From Pempheris klunzingeri (lineage: Eukaryota > Chordata > Actinopteri > Acropomatiformes > Pempheridae), in the NCBI RefSeq assembly GCF_042242105.1, contig NC_092031.1, positions 19,077,662-19,141,661 of the forward strand: DNA of 64,000 nt, read 5' to 3'. Positions 10,544 through 22,391 of the stretch are shown in pieces. Positions within the stretch are counted from its first letter, which is position 1. Each line of letters opens with the position of its first letter. Made by a program: the position numbers and the translations under genes. The notes beneath the pieces were generated by a model that was not told the DNA's origin, ran no database searches, and saw only the letters and a program-made list of their open reading frames with translations.

Positions 10544-10617
10544 GGCCGGGTAGCTCAGATGGTCAGAGCGTGGTGCTAATAACGCCAAAGTCATGGGTTC
10601 GACCCCCATACTGGCAA
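10544..10617 (+). tRNA. tRNA-Ile(AAT), position b, unit 6, weakened acceptor stem
   Basis: The acceptor 3' strand is ACTGGCA here rather than ACTGGCG, so the first pair is G-A, still a mismatch. Confidence 0.68.
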
Positions 10618-10832
10618 AAAAGCCATAAACTACCAGTGTTTTTTTTTCAGTACCATCCGACTCACTCCTATGAAAAACTAGTACTATACGATTTGAATGG
10701 TTTTCCTTCCAGCCATGCTAAGGTCGGACATAGTCCCTCTTGACTTTGATGTCCAAAATTGGTCAGACTTTGTTCGTTCATTGCAGGTCAACTTTGGAAG
10801 AAAAACGTGAGGACAAAAATATGTCCAACGAA

Positions 10833-10906
10833 GGCCGGTTAGCTCAGATGGTCACAGCGTGGTGCTAATTATGCCGAGGTGATCGGTTCGACCCTCCTAC
10901 TGGCTA
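10833..10906 (+). pseudogene. tRNA-Ile(AAT) pseudogene, position c, unit 6
   Basis: Same damaged stems as the copy at 1160. Confidence 0.85.
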
Positions 10907-11137
10907 AAAACAGTGTTTTGCCAGACCCATTTTTCTGCATCATCTAGCTGCTACCAAAACCAAAAGATCATGCTCTAAAAGATGGCAAGCATACGTTAAC
11001 CGATCCTCACCTGCCAGGTGGTCAAACCTGACCAACCTTCTAAACTGCTTCTGTGCCTAGTTTAAAGTTGGAACACATTCTCAAGAATGAAAATTAATTA
11101 AAAAAATTAAAAATGACATAAAACATCTCTTTGCTGT

Positions 11138-11210
11138 GACAGCGTGGCCTAATGGATAAGGCGTCTGACTTCGGATCAGAAGATTGAGGGTTGGAGTCCC
11201 TTCGTGGTTG
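11138..11210 (+). tRNA. tRNA-Arg(TCG), position b, unit 6, B-box C56 to G
   Basis: Matches the copy at 1465. Confidence 0.6.
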
Positions 11211-11518
11211 CAAGCTCCAGCCCAGGTTGTAACTCCGTGACACTGTGTGCGTAAAGGAAATGTCTGCTGCAGTTGTGTCGATACGGTGCATTTGTACATG
11301 TTAGCAAATGAAATACTTATTAATGAAAACCATGCAGTATATGTTAATCAGCTCCACTAATCATAACCCTGAAGATCTTCCATGTAAGCTAATTCCCCGA
11401 CACCAAGCAGGCAGGTGGTTATGCTTGACTTTAACATCCTGAAACAGGTCCCGTTTTGGTCGTTCATTGCAAGTCAACTTTGGAAGAAAAAATTTAGCAC
11501 AAAACTCTTTCCACCGAA

Positions 11519-11592
11519 GGCCGGTTAGCTCAGATGGTCAGAGCGTGGTGCTAATAACGCCAAGGTCATGGGTTCGACCCCCGTACTGGCCA
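11519..11592 (+). tRNA. tRNA-Ile(AAT), position d, unit 6
   Basis: Identical to the gene at 1846. Confidence 0.94.
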
Positions 11593-11802
11593 AAAGTCTG
11601 TAGTTTACCAAAGTCTTTTTTCAGTACCATTCTACTCCTATGAAAAGCTAATACTATACGATTTGAATGGTTTTCCTTCAAGCCACACCAAGGTCGGACA
11701 TACTCCCCCTTGACTTTGATGTCCAAAATTGGTCAGACTTTGGTCGCGCCTTGCAGGTCAACTTTGAAAGATAAACGTGAGGACAAAAACATGTCTGACG
11801 AA

Positions 11803-11876
11803 GGCCGGTTAGCTCAGATGGTCAGAGCGTGGTGCTAATAACGCCAAGGTCATGGGTTCGACCCCCATACTGGCCA
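11803..11876 (+). tRNA. tRNA-Ile(AAT), position a, unit 7
   Basis: Intact body. One C-to-T change in the upstream block (ATGTCTGACG). Confidence 0.95.
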
Positions 11877-12097
11877 AAAACAGTGTTTTGCCAGACCCAT
11901 TTTTAAGCATCATCTTGCTGCTACCAAGACCAAAAGATCATGCTCTAATAGATGGCAAGCATACGTTAACCGATCCTCACCTAGCAGGTGGTTAAACCTG
12001 GCCAACCTTCTAAACTGCTTCTGTGCCTAGTTTAATGTTGGAACACATTCTCAAGAATTAAAAAAATTAAAAATGACATAAAACTTCTCTTTGCTAA

Positions 12098-12170
12098 GAC
12101 CGCGTGGCCTAATGGATAAGGCGTCTGACTTCGGATCAGAAGATTGAGGGTTCGAGTCCCTTCGTGGTTG
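12098..12170 (+). tRNA. tRNA-Arg(TCG), position a, unit 7
   Basis: Intact body. The downstream spacer shares the GTGTCGATACGG variant with unit 2. Confidence 0.94.
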
Positions 12171-12478
12171 CACGCTCCAGCCCAGGTTGTAACTTCATGA
12201 AACTGTGCATGTAAAGGAAATGTCTGCTGCAGTTGTGTCGATACGGTGCATTTGTACATATAAGCAAATGAAATACTTAGTAACCAAAACCATGCAGCAT
12301 ATGTTAATCAACTCCACTAATCATAACCCTGAAGATGTTCCATGTAAGCTAATTCCAAGACACCAAGCAGGCAGGTGGTTATGCTTGACTTCAACATCCT
12401 GAAACAGGTCCCGTTTTGTTCGTTCATTGCAGGTCAACTTTGGAAGAAAAACTTCAGGACAAAACTCTGTCCACTGAA

Positions 12479-12552
12479 GGCCGGGTAGCTCAGATGGTCA
12501 GAGCGTGGTGCTAATAACGCCAAAGTCATGGGTTCGACCCCCATACTGGCGA
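12479..12552 (+). tRNA. tRNA-Ile(AAT), position b, unit 7, weakened acceptor stem
   Basis: Same acceptor mismatches as the copy at 872. Confidence 0.7.
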
Positions 12553-12766
12553 AAAAGCCGTAAACTACCAGTGTTTTTTTTCAGTACCATCCGACTCACT
12601 CCTATGAAAAACTAGTACTATACGATTTGAATGGTTTTCCTTCCAGCCATGCTAAGGTCGGACATAGTCCCTCTTGACTTTGATGTCCAAAATTGGTCAG
12701 ACTTTGTTCGTTCATTGCAGGTCAACTTTGGAAGAAAAACGTGAGGACAAAAATATGTCCAACGAA

Positions 12767-12840
12767 GGCCGGTTAGCTCAGATGGTCACAGCGTGGTGCT
12801 AATTATGCCGAGGTGATCGGTTCGACCCTCCTACTGGCTA
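12767..12840 (+). pseudogene. tRNA-Ile(AAT) pseudogene, position c, unit 7
   Basis: Same damaged stems as the copy at 1160. Confidence 0.85.
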
Positions 12841-13071
12841 AAAACAGTGTTTTGCCAGACCCATTTTTCTGCATCATCTAGCTGCTACCAAAACCAAAAG
12901 ATCATGTTCTAAAAGATGGCAAGCATACGTTAACCGATCCTCACCTGCCAGGTGGTCAAACCTGACCAACCTTCTAAACTGCTTCTGTGCCTAGTTTAAA
13001 GTTGGAACACATTCTCAAGAATGAAAATTAATTAAAAAAATTAAAAATGACATAAAACATCTCTTTGCTGT

Positions 13072-13144
13072 GACAGCGTGGCCTAATGGATAAGGCGTCT
13101 GACTTCGGATCAGAAGATTGAGGGTTGGAGTCCCTTCGTGGTTG
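13072..13144 (+). tRNA. tRNA-Arg(TCG), position b, unit 7, B-box C56 to G
   Basis: Matches the copy at 1465. Confidence 0.6.
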
Positions 13145-13452
13145 CAAGCTCCAGCCCAGGTTGTAACTCCGTGACACTGTGTGCGTAAAGGAAATGTCTG
13201 CTGCAGTTGTGTCGATACGGTGCATTTGTACATGTTAGCAAATGAAATACTTATTAATGAAAACCATGCAGTATATGTTAATCAGCTCCACTAATCATAA
13301 CCCTGAAGATCTTCCATGTAAGCTAATTCCCCGACACCAAGCAGGCAGGTGGTTATGCTTGACTTTAACATCCTGAAACAGGTCCCGTTTTGGTCGTTCA
13401 TTGCAAGTCAACTTTGGAAGAAAAAATTTAGCACAAAACTCTTTCCACCGAA

Positions 13453-13526
13453 GGCCGGTTAGCTCAGATGGTCAGAGCGTGGTGCTAATAACGCCAAGGT
13501 CATGGGTTCGACCCCCGTACTGGCCA
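13453..13526 (+). tRNA. tRNA-Ile(AAT), position d, unit 7
   Basis: Identical to the gene at 1846. Confidence 0.94.
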
Positions 13527-13736
13527 AAAGTCTGTAGTTTACCAAAGTCTTTTTTCAGTACCATTCTACTCCTATGAAAAGCTAATACTATACGATTTGT
13601 ATGGTTTTCCTTCAAGCCACACCAAGGTCGGACATACTCCCCCTTGACTTTGATGTCCAAAATTGGTCAGACTTTGGTCGCGCCTTGCAGGTCAACTTTG
13701 AAAGATAAACGTGAGGACAAAAATATGTCCGACGAA

Positions 13737-13810
13737 GGCCGGTTAGCTCAGATGGTCAGAGCGTGGTGCTAATAACGCCAAGGTCATGGGTTCGACCCCC
13801 ATACTGGCCA
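13737..13810 (+). tRNA. tRNA-Ile(AAT), position a, unit 8
   Basis: Body identical to the gene at 196. Last intact Ile gene of the array. Confidence 0.95.
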
Positions 13811-14031
13811 AAAACAGTGTTTTGCCAGACCCATTTTTAAGCATCATCTTGCTGCTACCAAGACCAAAAGATCATGCTCTAATAGATGGCAAGCATACGT
13901 TAACCGATCCTCACCTAGCAGGTGGTTAAACCTGGCCAACCTTCTAAACTGCTTCTGTGCCTAGTTTAATGTTGGAACACATTCTCAAGAATTAAAAAAA
14001 TTAAAAATGACATAAAACTTCTCTTTGCTAA

Positions 14032-14104
14032 GACCGCGTGGCCTAATGGATAAGGCGTCTGACTTCGGATCAGAAGATTGAGGGTTCGAGTCCCTTCGTG
14101 GTTG
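14032..14104 (+). tRNA. tRNA-Arg(TCG), position a, unit 8
   Basis: Intact body. Its trailer begins GCAAGCTCC, as after Arg-b, instead of GCACGCTCC. This hints at gene conversion between the two halves. Confidence 0.94.
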
Positions 14105-14412
14105 CAAGCTCCAGCCCAGGTTGTGACTTCATGAAACTGTGCATGTAAAGGAAATGTCTGCTGCAGTTGTGTAGATACGGCGCATTTGTACATATAAGCA
14201 AATGAAATACTTAGTAACCAAAACCATGCAGCATATGTTAATCAACTCCACTAATCATAACCCTGAAGATGTTCCATGTAAGCTAATTCCCCGACACCAA
14301 GCAGGCAGGTGGTTATGCTTGACTTCAACATCCTGAAACAGGTCCCGTTTTGGTCGTTCATTGCAAGTCAACTTTGGAAGAAAAAATTTAGCACAAAACT
14401 CTTTCCACCGAA

Positions 14413-14486
14413 GGCCGGTTAGCTCAGATGGTCACAGCGTGGTGCTAATTATGCCGAGGTGATCGGTTCGACCCTCCTACTGGCTA
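14413..14486 (+). pseudogene. tRNA-Ile(AAT) pseudogene, position c, unit 8, hybrid upstream flank
   Basis: The body is c-type, but the upstream block (GCAAGTCAACTTT, then TTTAGCACAAAACTC) is d-type. The Ile-b gene expected between Arg-a and here is missing. This marks an unequal crossover that removed 288 bp. Confidence 0.85.
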
Positions 14487-14717
14487 AAAACAGTGTTTTG
14501 CCAGACCCATTTTTCTGCATCATCTAGCTGCTACCAAAACCAAAAGATCATGCTCTAAAAGATGGCAAGCATACGTTAACAGATCCTCACCTGCCAGGTG
14601 GTCAAACCTGACCAACCTTCTAAACTGCTTCTGTGCCTAGTTTAAAGTTGGAACACATTCTCAAGAATGAAAATTAATTAAAAAAATTAAAAATGACATA
14701 AAACATCTCTTTGCTGT

Positions 14718-14790
14718 GATAGCGTGGCCTAATGGATAAGGCGTCTGACTTCGGATCAGAAGATTGAGGGTTGGAGTCCCTTCGTGGTTG
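14718..14790 (+). tRNA. tRNA-Arg(TCG), position b, unit 8, B-box C56 to G
   Basis: As the copy at 1465, with one further acceptor change (GATAGCG). Confidence 0.55.
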
Positions 14791-15098
14791 CAAGCTCCAG
14801 CCCAGGTTGTAACTCCGTGACACTGTGTGCGTAAAGGAAATGTCTGCTGCAGTTGTGTCGATACGGTGCATTTGTACATGTTAGCAAGTGAAATACTTAT
14901 TAATGAAAACCATGCAGTATATGTTAATCAACTCCACTAATCATAACCCTGAAGATCTTCCATGTAAGCTAATTCCCCGACACCAAGCAGGCAGGTGGTT
15001 ATGCTTGACTTTAACATCCTGAAACAGGTCCCGTTTTGGTCGTTCATTGCAAGTCAACTTTGGAAGAAAAAATTTAGCACAAAGCTCTTTCCACCGAA

Positions 15099-15153
15099 GG
15101 CCGGTTAGCTCAGAGCGTGGTGCTAATAACGCCAAAGTCATGGGTTCGACCCA
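15099..15153 (+). pseudogene. Truncated tRNA-Ile, right end of the array
   Basis: The D-loop segment is deleted (GCTCAGAGCGTGG). The anticodon arm and the 5' part of the T arm remain. The homology stops at TTCGACCC, after which non-array sequence begins. The 3' acceptor strand is absent. Confidence 0.9.
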
Positions 15154-15357
15154 CATGATTTTCCACATGATTCCACAAAACAACAAAGCACTGGTGAGCT
15201 AGCCTTTTTTTGGAATAGAGATTAGTGGAGTTTCACGGTCTTGTCTGTTATCTCCTCCAACATGTAGCGGTAGAAGCCACACATGGTGGTAGTAGCAGCT
15301 AGCTGGTTACTGTGTCAGGTCATCACTGTGTGTGTGTATTTTTCAGTATGTAAGTAT
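15154..15357. other. Array flank, no feature recognised
   Basis: Sequence next to the array holds a short TG run near 15329 and no ORF, tRNA or repeat I can name. Confidence 0.5.
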
Positions 15358-15527
15358 GAGTTGTCTCTCAGTGCTTTGCAAAGTTCACTGAAATAAACTA
15401 GTGTAAGCGAACAAACAATCAAATAAAGAGTCCAGCAGTTGATGAGGTCAATGGATCAGTCCGAGGCATCACCTGCCCTTTATGACCCTCCTTCTTCGGG
15501 AAGGAAAAACTCAAAAAACCCAGTGGG
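15358..15527 (-). mobile_element. L2-type LINE 3' tail fragment
   Basis: On the minus strand this matches the tail unit at 26532-26831, from the CCCACTGGGTTTTTTGAG block to GTGAACTTTG..GCACTG. It lacks the (TTGAA)n end. Non-coding, 5'-truncated copy. Confidence 0.75.
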
Positions 15528-15840
15528 AAAAAATATCATGGTTATTGTCAATATATTGCGACACCCCTGGCCTTAAAGAGCAACTTGAAGGTTAATTGTT
15601 TTCTGACATCTAAATATAACCTTGTCTGAAAAGGTGGGTGAAATGTTTTACAAGATATGAGGGCAGAAATTCAAAGGAGAAAGTGGCTGATTTCCGCAAA
15701 ACTTGTAAAAACGCTCTTTTACACAACATAAGGGAGTTATTGTCCATTGCGGTAATAGGTAGTTGTGAGTCTGAGCGGTCACATTGCAGTGTGTTGGTGC
15801 ATTTTCAGGAAGTTTTATTTGCATTTTACCATATATCATC

Positions 15841-16010
15841 ATGGTAAATGATTGCGTTTGTGCAGGTTGCACAAACCGAAACCTGTCAGGACATGCAGGT
15901 CACAGTTTTCCTATAGCAGGAAAAGGAAAGCTGCTAGCTTTGTGTCTGTGTGCGTGTGCAGGTGAGGAGAGGGGACTTCATTGGTTCATTGTTACTGTGG
16001 CGAGCAGAGG
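15841..16010 (+). pseudogene. THAP-type zinc-finger N-terminus, broken
   Basis: From the ATG the translation begins MVNDCVCAGCTNRN and continues NLSGHAGHSFP. This is the C-x2-C start of a THAP DNA-binding domain, which usually opens with a short leader, two cysteines and then a HxFP-like turn. About 35 codons on, the expected ...VQVRRGDF stretch lies in another frame (15950 onward), so the domain is frameshifted. The later Cys and His of the C2CH signature are not found. THAP domains occur in host genes and in P-element- and Kolobok-type transposases. I cannot tell which this came from. Confidence 0.42.
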
Positions 16011-16940
16011 CTCAGGAAAATAAAGAAATAGTCGTTCTTACTCTACTTTTAACAAATCAAGTTGCCAATGCCACTTTGGGATCTCAGCCCAAAGAACTGA
16101 ATGACGCACCTTTAAAGGCGCACAGGTCTGTTCACTCAAGTAACAGTGTTCCAATCTCAAAAAAATCTAAGTTTTATTAACAAAATTTGATTAAAATGAT
16201 ATAAAAAAAACCACACCACTCACACAGGGATTAAACTAGGGGACTAAATTAAAGCGGAGGATACCGGTGCACGAGCTGATGGAGCGGTGAATCCCAACAA
16301 AAACAAAACAAAAAAAGAAGACACCCAGCCGTGACAGTCACACACACGTGAAGGATACCCATATACCAGGGAGCACAGCACACAAAAGGGGATCCCACCA
16401 CCAGACCACCGGACCTCAGCAACTAAAACAAAAGGAACACACACACGGGTTAGTGGGGTTACAATAATCCAACAGAATAATATACAAGAACTTGGAAACA
16501 AACAAATAAATGGCAGCAGAAATCAATTAAATTAATTTAAACAAAACTACCAGATGCCAAATACAAATTACTCAAAATACAAAGAAAAATAAACAATGTA
16601 AGAAACAAGAAAAACTCTGCCCAAATGAAATATCTAAACAGATAAATCTAAATATGAAAATAATCAATACAACAAATCAAGACAACGGGGCAGGGCAACT
16701 AAATGAAAACAAAAATGCAACCCACACCCCCAGCAAACAGACTCCAATCAAGCCAGTCAATTAACAGTCAGCACACCAGAGTACCACGCAATACTTGCGA
16801 GTGATGTAAGCCAGGGGAAAAGCAAATGTCTTAAGAAGGCAGGTCCACAGCTGGTGAAGTAGAGCCTCTCCACCAGACAGATGCTGGAAATCAGCGCGTT
16901 GTAGCGGACATGCCGAGGAAACTCACTGACGCCGATCTCC

Positions 16941-17034
16941 ACAAAGCAGCAGCGATCCACACAACGCAGTAGCGATCCACACATCGCAGCAGCGATCCAG
17001 ACAAAGCAGGTCCCCACAAAGCAGCAGCAGTCCC
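16941..17034. repeat. 20-bp minisatellite
   Basis: Three near-perfect copies of ACAAAGCAGCAGCGATCCAC-like units start at 16941, 16961 and 16981, followed by two degenerate copies to about 17034. They lie in the presumed second exon of the minus-strand unit. Confidence 0.8.
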
Positions 17035-17320
17035 CAGCTACGAGCAGCGCCAACTGTGTAATCAGCTGCTGACGCCACACACCTGACCGCAAAATCACCG
17101 TGCCAACAGTGAGCAGGATACACGGTCAAAAAAAAAACTCCGGGGCACTCGAACCAAGGGCCCTGCAGTACAACACAGCAATTAATAATAACCCACAGGC
17201 CTACACAGAAGGTGAGCAGACTAGCCGCCTTACCTGCCCGATGCGAGCGTGGTTGAGCCAGCAGTGACGCAATCAACCAGGAAGCAGAGAGGGAGAGCCA
17301 GCAGGGGGGAAATCCACCCC

Positions 17321-17327
17321 TTAAATA
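17321..17327 (-). promoter_or_regulatory. Candidate TATA box
   Basis: TATTTAA on the minus strand, followed about 90 nt later by a consensus splice donor. Supported only by this spacing and by the downstream AATAAA. Confidence 0.35.
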
Positions 17328-17399
17328 GCCATGGCGCCATCAGTGGTTGGCTATGGTGCTGCCAATTGGCACCGTCAGAGTATAATAATGGCAACACAA

Positions 17400-19740
17400 T
17401 TTCTATGCTGCTACATTACGAAAAATATGATCATTTGTGGTGCTTATTTTGGACTGGGGGATTATCTTCCCGATGATTTTAGGATGGGATTTTGAAGCCA
17501 AGACCATGTAAGACTGAAAGCTGCTGCTGTTCCTTCCAGGAGTCACTGTAGGGAATAAATGAGTAAATTTCTATGAAAATCTAGTTCATTTTCCTATTGA
17601 TTGGGTGGGGTCTCCAACCTGTAAGTTCCTCTTGAAATGATTTCACACTTCACTTCAATAATGCTGTTTTTTAACCTGTGTGTGGATTGAACACAATAAA
17701 TGACACAATAGCAAGTTATTAATTGTGTGAATAATCAAAGTGTTACTGGCAATAAAACTGACATTTTCACAGTCAAAACTGATTACTGCACTCTCCAGTT
17801 AGAATAAGTAAGTTAAAAGAAGCAGTGCTCATTCAGTTGATACTGTGGCAGGAAAACGTCTATTTCACTTTGTCATCTGTACACTAACAGGCTCACACAG
17901 AATCATAGGTCATTATAAAGTGTATATAATGTGATATATGTTGATGTAGCCTAGTAGTTGTATCAATGTCAAATCAAATTAAATATATTCAGTATGATTC
18001 AAAAATGTTTTGACAATATTTATTGTCACTTAACATTTAAATAAACAGATACATAATACTGTACATAGGTAGAAGGTTCTTGTCTCATTAAATAAAAGAA
18101 CTTCTGCATTTAGAAATAAGAGAAAATAAATAAAATACTGTTTGAACAACTGTGTGTCTTAAAACAAAGTTCATAACTTGAAAAAAATAAAGTTTAGCAG
18201 CAGCTTTTCGTCTGTCTTTCGTCTGTCCCTCACGTCATAAACATTAGAAAAGCTGTGCCGGTTAAAATAGAAGTGTCTCGTCAAATTTAAAATCCCCTTA
18301 TAATTTATTGATAATAGGTCCGGTTCCGTATAGGAAGGCGCCTGGGTCCGTTAGTGACCTATGGTAATGTGATAATTTTCCCAAGTTTTATCTGTTAACT
18401 GCAACTGCTCGTTAATGGGGAATGGAAATAATGTATTTATTGATTTAGTTATAGAAACACCTGTCACATGGGTTCAAAGGTAAATGTAAACAGCTAGAAT
18501 TGAAACCGAAGGCCAAAACCAATTGCCACTTAAAGTTGCCTTGCCATATAAATCTAACCAATCACCTCCAAATTATGTCTACTGCCAGTGTGCGGAAGTA
18601 AGTCAGGAATGAGCTGCATATAGCCACCAGGTTCCCATCCACACAGAGCTGTAAAATGGAAGGAAGTTATTTACACGACATTGTCTCTTAAAAGGAAATT
18701 TGGGTGTGCGAACTTTTGTATGAGATTCATAATCTTCAGTCATAGAGAGTGGCAGCTGTTGAGGGCCTGTAAAGGTGTCTGACCATGAAGCAGCCACACC
18801 AGCCCAGCCAGATTGATCACATACTGCAGTGTGCAGTGGGTGGGGGGCATGGCTGACAGCTGTGTGTATTTGCATAGAGAGAGTGAGTCAGAGAGCGAGT
18901 GAGAAAGGCTCTTAGAGGGTCAAGTACCCCACTACTGGTCTGCTGGTTTAATAGAAAAGTAGAGTCCCCTCGGCCATATGTGCTTTAATGAATGATAGGT
19001 TGGTTGACATGGATTGATGTCCACTGGCAAACTTGAACAGCGGAGCTTAAAAAACTTTCTAAGAATAACATTTCCCAGAAAGCTATGGGAATGGTGCTGG
19101 GAAAAGCCTGAAGAATTTGACAGTATGCTCACATCAAGACAGAGCCAGGAGTTCAACACACATACCGAGAACTTGTTCAACATTTCACTCAGTCTTTTTC
19201 ACTCACAGCCACAGTGGCTGTCACTGTAGCAAAATGACCAACTAGTATGAAAAATAGGCAAAGGACCACGCAGAATAAACACAGTACATTACACCCTACA
19301 TGAATGGATGAATCCAGGCCGATACTCTGTTCAGGAATGGTCTGAAATGGTGTGTCAAGTGTGTAAATGAGGGAAAACAGAAAATGGCTGGTTTGTTGCC
19401 CCTTAGTGGTGAACCCTACTACTGAACAATTAAGTTGCAACACTTATAACTAATGATGCAAAACCACTATCCAATGCCAACATTTCTAAAATGACTTCTT
19501 TCTAAGAAACCTGTGTATCATTACTAGAATATGGTTAAGGTTAAGGAATGACAAAAAAAGTGATCGTTAAGTGCAGGTGTGTGAGTTCTGCATACACAGT
19601 CCAATATGCTACTCACCCATTCACCCAGACCAGACTGGGATTTAAAAAATTCAATTTCCAACTAACTACAGCAGTTTAGGAAAAAAAATCATGGTTTTGG
19701 TTAAAATAATGCCACCATTAACTTTTGGTTTCACACAGGA
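17400..19740. other. Apparently unique sequence, no gene recognised
   Basis: AT-rich stretch. Open frames (18603-18875 minus, 18932-19183 minus and others) are under 100 codons and lack domain features. 18880-18905 is GAGAGTGAGT-like simple sequence. Confidence 0.5.
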
Positions 19741-19959
19741 ACTGAAAAGTGGGATGTGAGGAAGGAGTCTGGAGTCAGTTTAATAACCTTTATTTAAGAT
19801 TATCCGAGGAATCATTGAGGGTGACCATAATTTATAGATACAAAATCAGGAAACAAAAACCAGGAAAAATAGCGACCATAACAAAATATAACCATACAAA
19901 TCACCATTATCAGTTAGAATCAGTTACAGCGAAATTAAGGAGGAAGAGGTTGCCACAGC

Positions 19960-20776
19960 AAAACCTTGAACAGAACCAGGCTCAGGGGGGGGGCTGCTTT
20001 CTGTCTGGGTCCGTGTTGGGTGGAGGTTGGACAGACAGAGAGAGAGAGACAAAACTAACAGCAACTAAGACAATAACAACAACTATAGTACTGATAATAC
20101 GAATATGACTAGTTGAATAGTTAATATATGAATAATAATAACACAACTAATATTGGTAAAAAGTGGCAGCGGCTGACGATCCACAGCAGTGATTCATGAA
20201 GCCAGAGAACCACAGCAGGAGAACCAGGACCAGGATCCACAGGAACCAGAGAACCACAGCAGGAGAACCAGGACCAGGATCCACAAGGACCTGAGAGATG
20301 AGAAAAGCACAAAAAGGCTCCGGGGAATATAGCAAGTTAGTAACAGACATTAAAGAGACATGAAGCATCAGGATGGAGAGGAAGAGGAGGAGAGAGGACC
20401 CCACTGCATCATGGGGAGTCCCCCGGCAGCCTAAGCCAATAGCAGCATAAATAGGGGCTGGTCCAAGGCCTGAGCCAGCCCTAAACTATAAGCTTTATCA
20501 CCACTCTTAAAGGTAGACAGGGTGTCTGCCCCACGAACCCAAACTGGAAGGAGATTCCACCTGTGTCTCTAAGGCCTAAACACCTTAGAGACACATTTTC
20601 TAACGATATAGCAAGCAGAGTAACTTCAGTTTTGTCTGAATTTAGCAGAAGAAAATTGCTGCTCATCCAGGACTATATGTCTTTAAGCCAGACTTGGAGT
20701 TTAGTCAACTGATTGGATATATATAATATATATGTATATATATGTATAATATATATGCATAATATATATGCATATA
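19960..20776 (-). mobile_element. L2-type LINE, 3' part (tail plus RT end), interrupted by Tc1
   Basis: On the minus strand 20776 to about 20620 encodes a broken piece of L2 reverse transcriptase (MSSNFLLLNSDKTEV). The L2 3' region follows to about 19960, including two ~42-bp GGATCCTGGTCCTGGTTCTC repeats at 20208-20285. The upstream RT part of the same copy continues at 22392-22990 on the other side of the Tc1 insertion. An (AT)n-rich stretch at 20717-20770 adjoins the insertion point. Confidence 0.8.

Positions 20777-22391
<1,615 letters not shown>

Larger units (their letters stand above)
1..15153 (+). repeat. Tandem tRNA-Ile/tRNA-Arg array, ~1934-bp dimeric unit, 7.8 copies
   Basis: Unit starts are at 1, 1935, 3869, 5804, 7738, 9673, 11608 and 13542. 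The first seven are 1934-1935 bp long and differ by only a few substitutions or one-base indels. The last is about 1612 bp and lacks 288 bp. Position 1 corresponds to 1935, so the window opens inside the array. Each unit is two diverged ~967-bp halves, each holding Ile, Arg and Ile genes at matching spacings (offsets 196/491/872 and 1160/1465/1846). All four Ile copies follow a similar upstream block that includes AGGTCAACTTTG or AAGTCAACTTTG and ends in GAAG just before the gene. Spacers between genes are 210-310 bp and hold no credible coding sequence. Large tRNA arrays are known in teleosts, for example on zebrafish chromosome 4. This is a higher-order repeat of functional-looking genes, not a dispersed SINE. 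Confidence 0.97.
16150..17330 (-). other. Minus-strand pol II-like transcription unit, no long ORF
   Basis: Read on the minus strand: a TATTTAAG box (17321-17327); a first exon with no ATG; donor CAG|GTAAGG (GT at 17232-17233); a 71-bp intron with a TTAATT-type branch region; acceptor TACTGCAG|GG (AG at 17163-17164); then about 980 bp down to an AATAAA signal (plus-strand TTTATT at 16173-16178). The reading frames inside are short and low in complexity. It could be a non-coding RNA locus, a non-autonomous retroelement or a solo LTR. I see no repeat at both ends to settle this. Confidence 0.4.

Noticed and set aside
425-14879. Repeated 60-75-codon minus-strand frames (MYKCTVSTQLQ..., MHRIDTTAAD..., MDIKVKGEYV...) and a 65-codon plus-strand frame
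   Set aside because: They are antisense or spacer readings through the tRNA-Arg and tRNA-Ile genes, repeated only because the array repeats. They have no domain and differ between the array halves as spacer does.
1-15153. CRISPR-like or SINE interpretation of the regular repeats
   Set aside because: The unit is 1.9 kb and contains complete tRNA folds. There is no short direct repeat/spacer pattern, no poly-A or LINE-type tail and no target duplications.
14941-15186. 81-codon minus-strand frame across the array boundary
   Set aside because: It consists of array spacer and truncated tRNA read on the opposite strand.
16244-16501. 85-codon minus-strand frame (MFPSSCILFCW...)
   Set aside because: Low-complexity hydrophobic translation with no start context or domain. 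It lies in the untranslated part of the presumed minus-strand transcript.
16757-17276. 113- and 117-codon overlapping minus-strand frames
   Set aside because: They run through the 20-bp minisatellite in two frames (CGSLLRC-type repeats), and one crosses the proposed intron. Not credible proteins.
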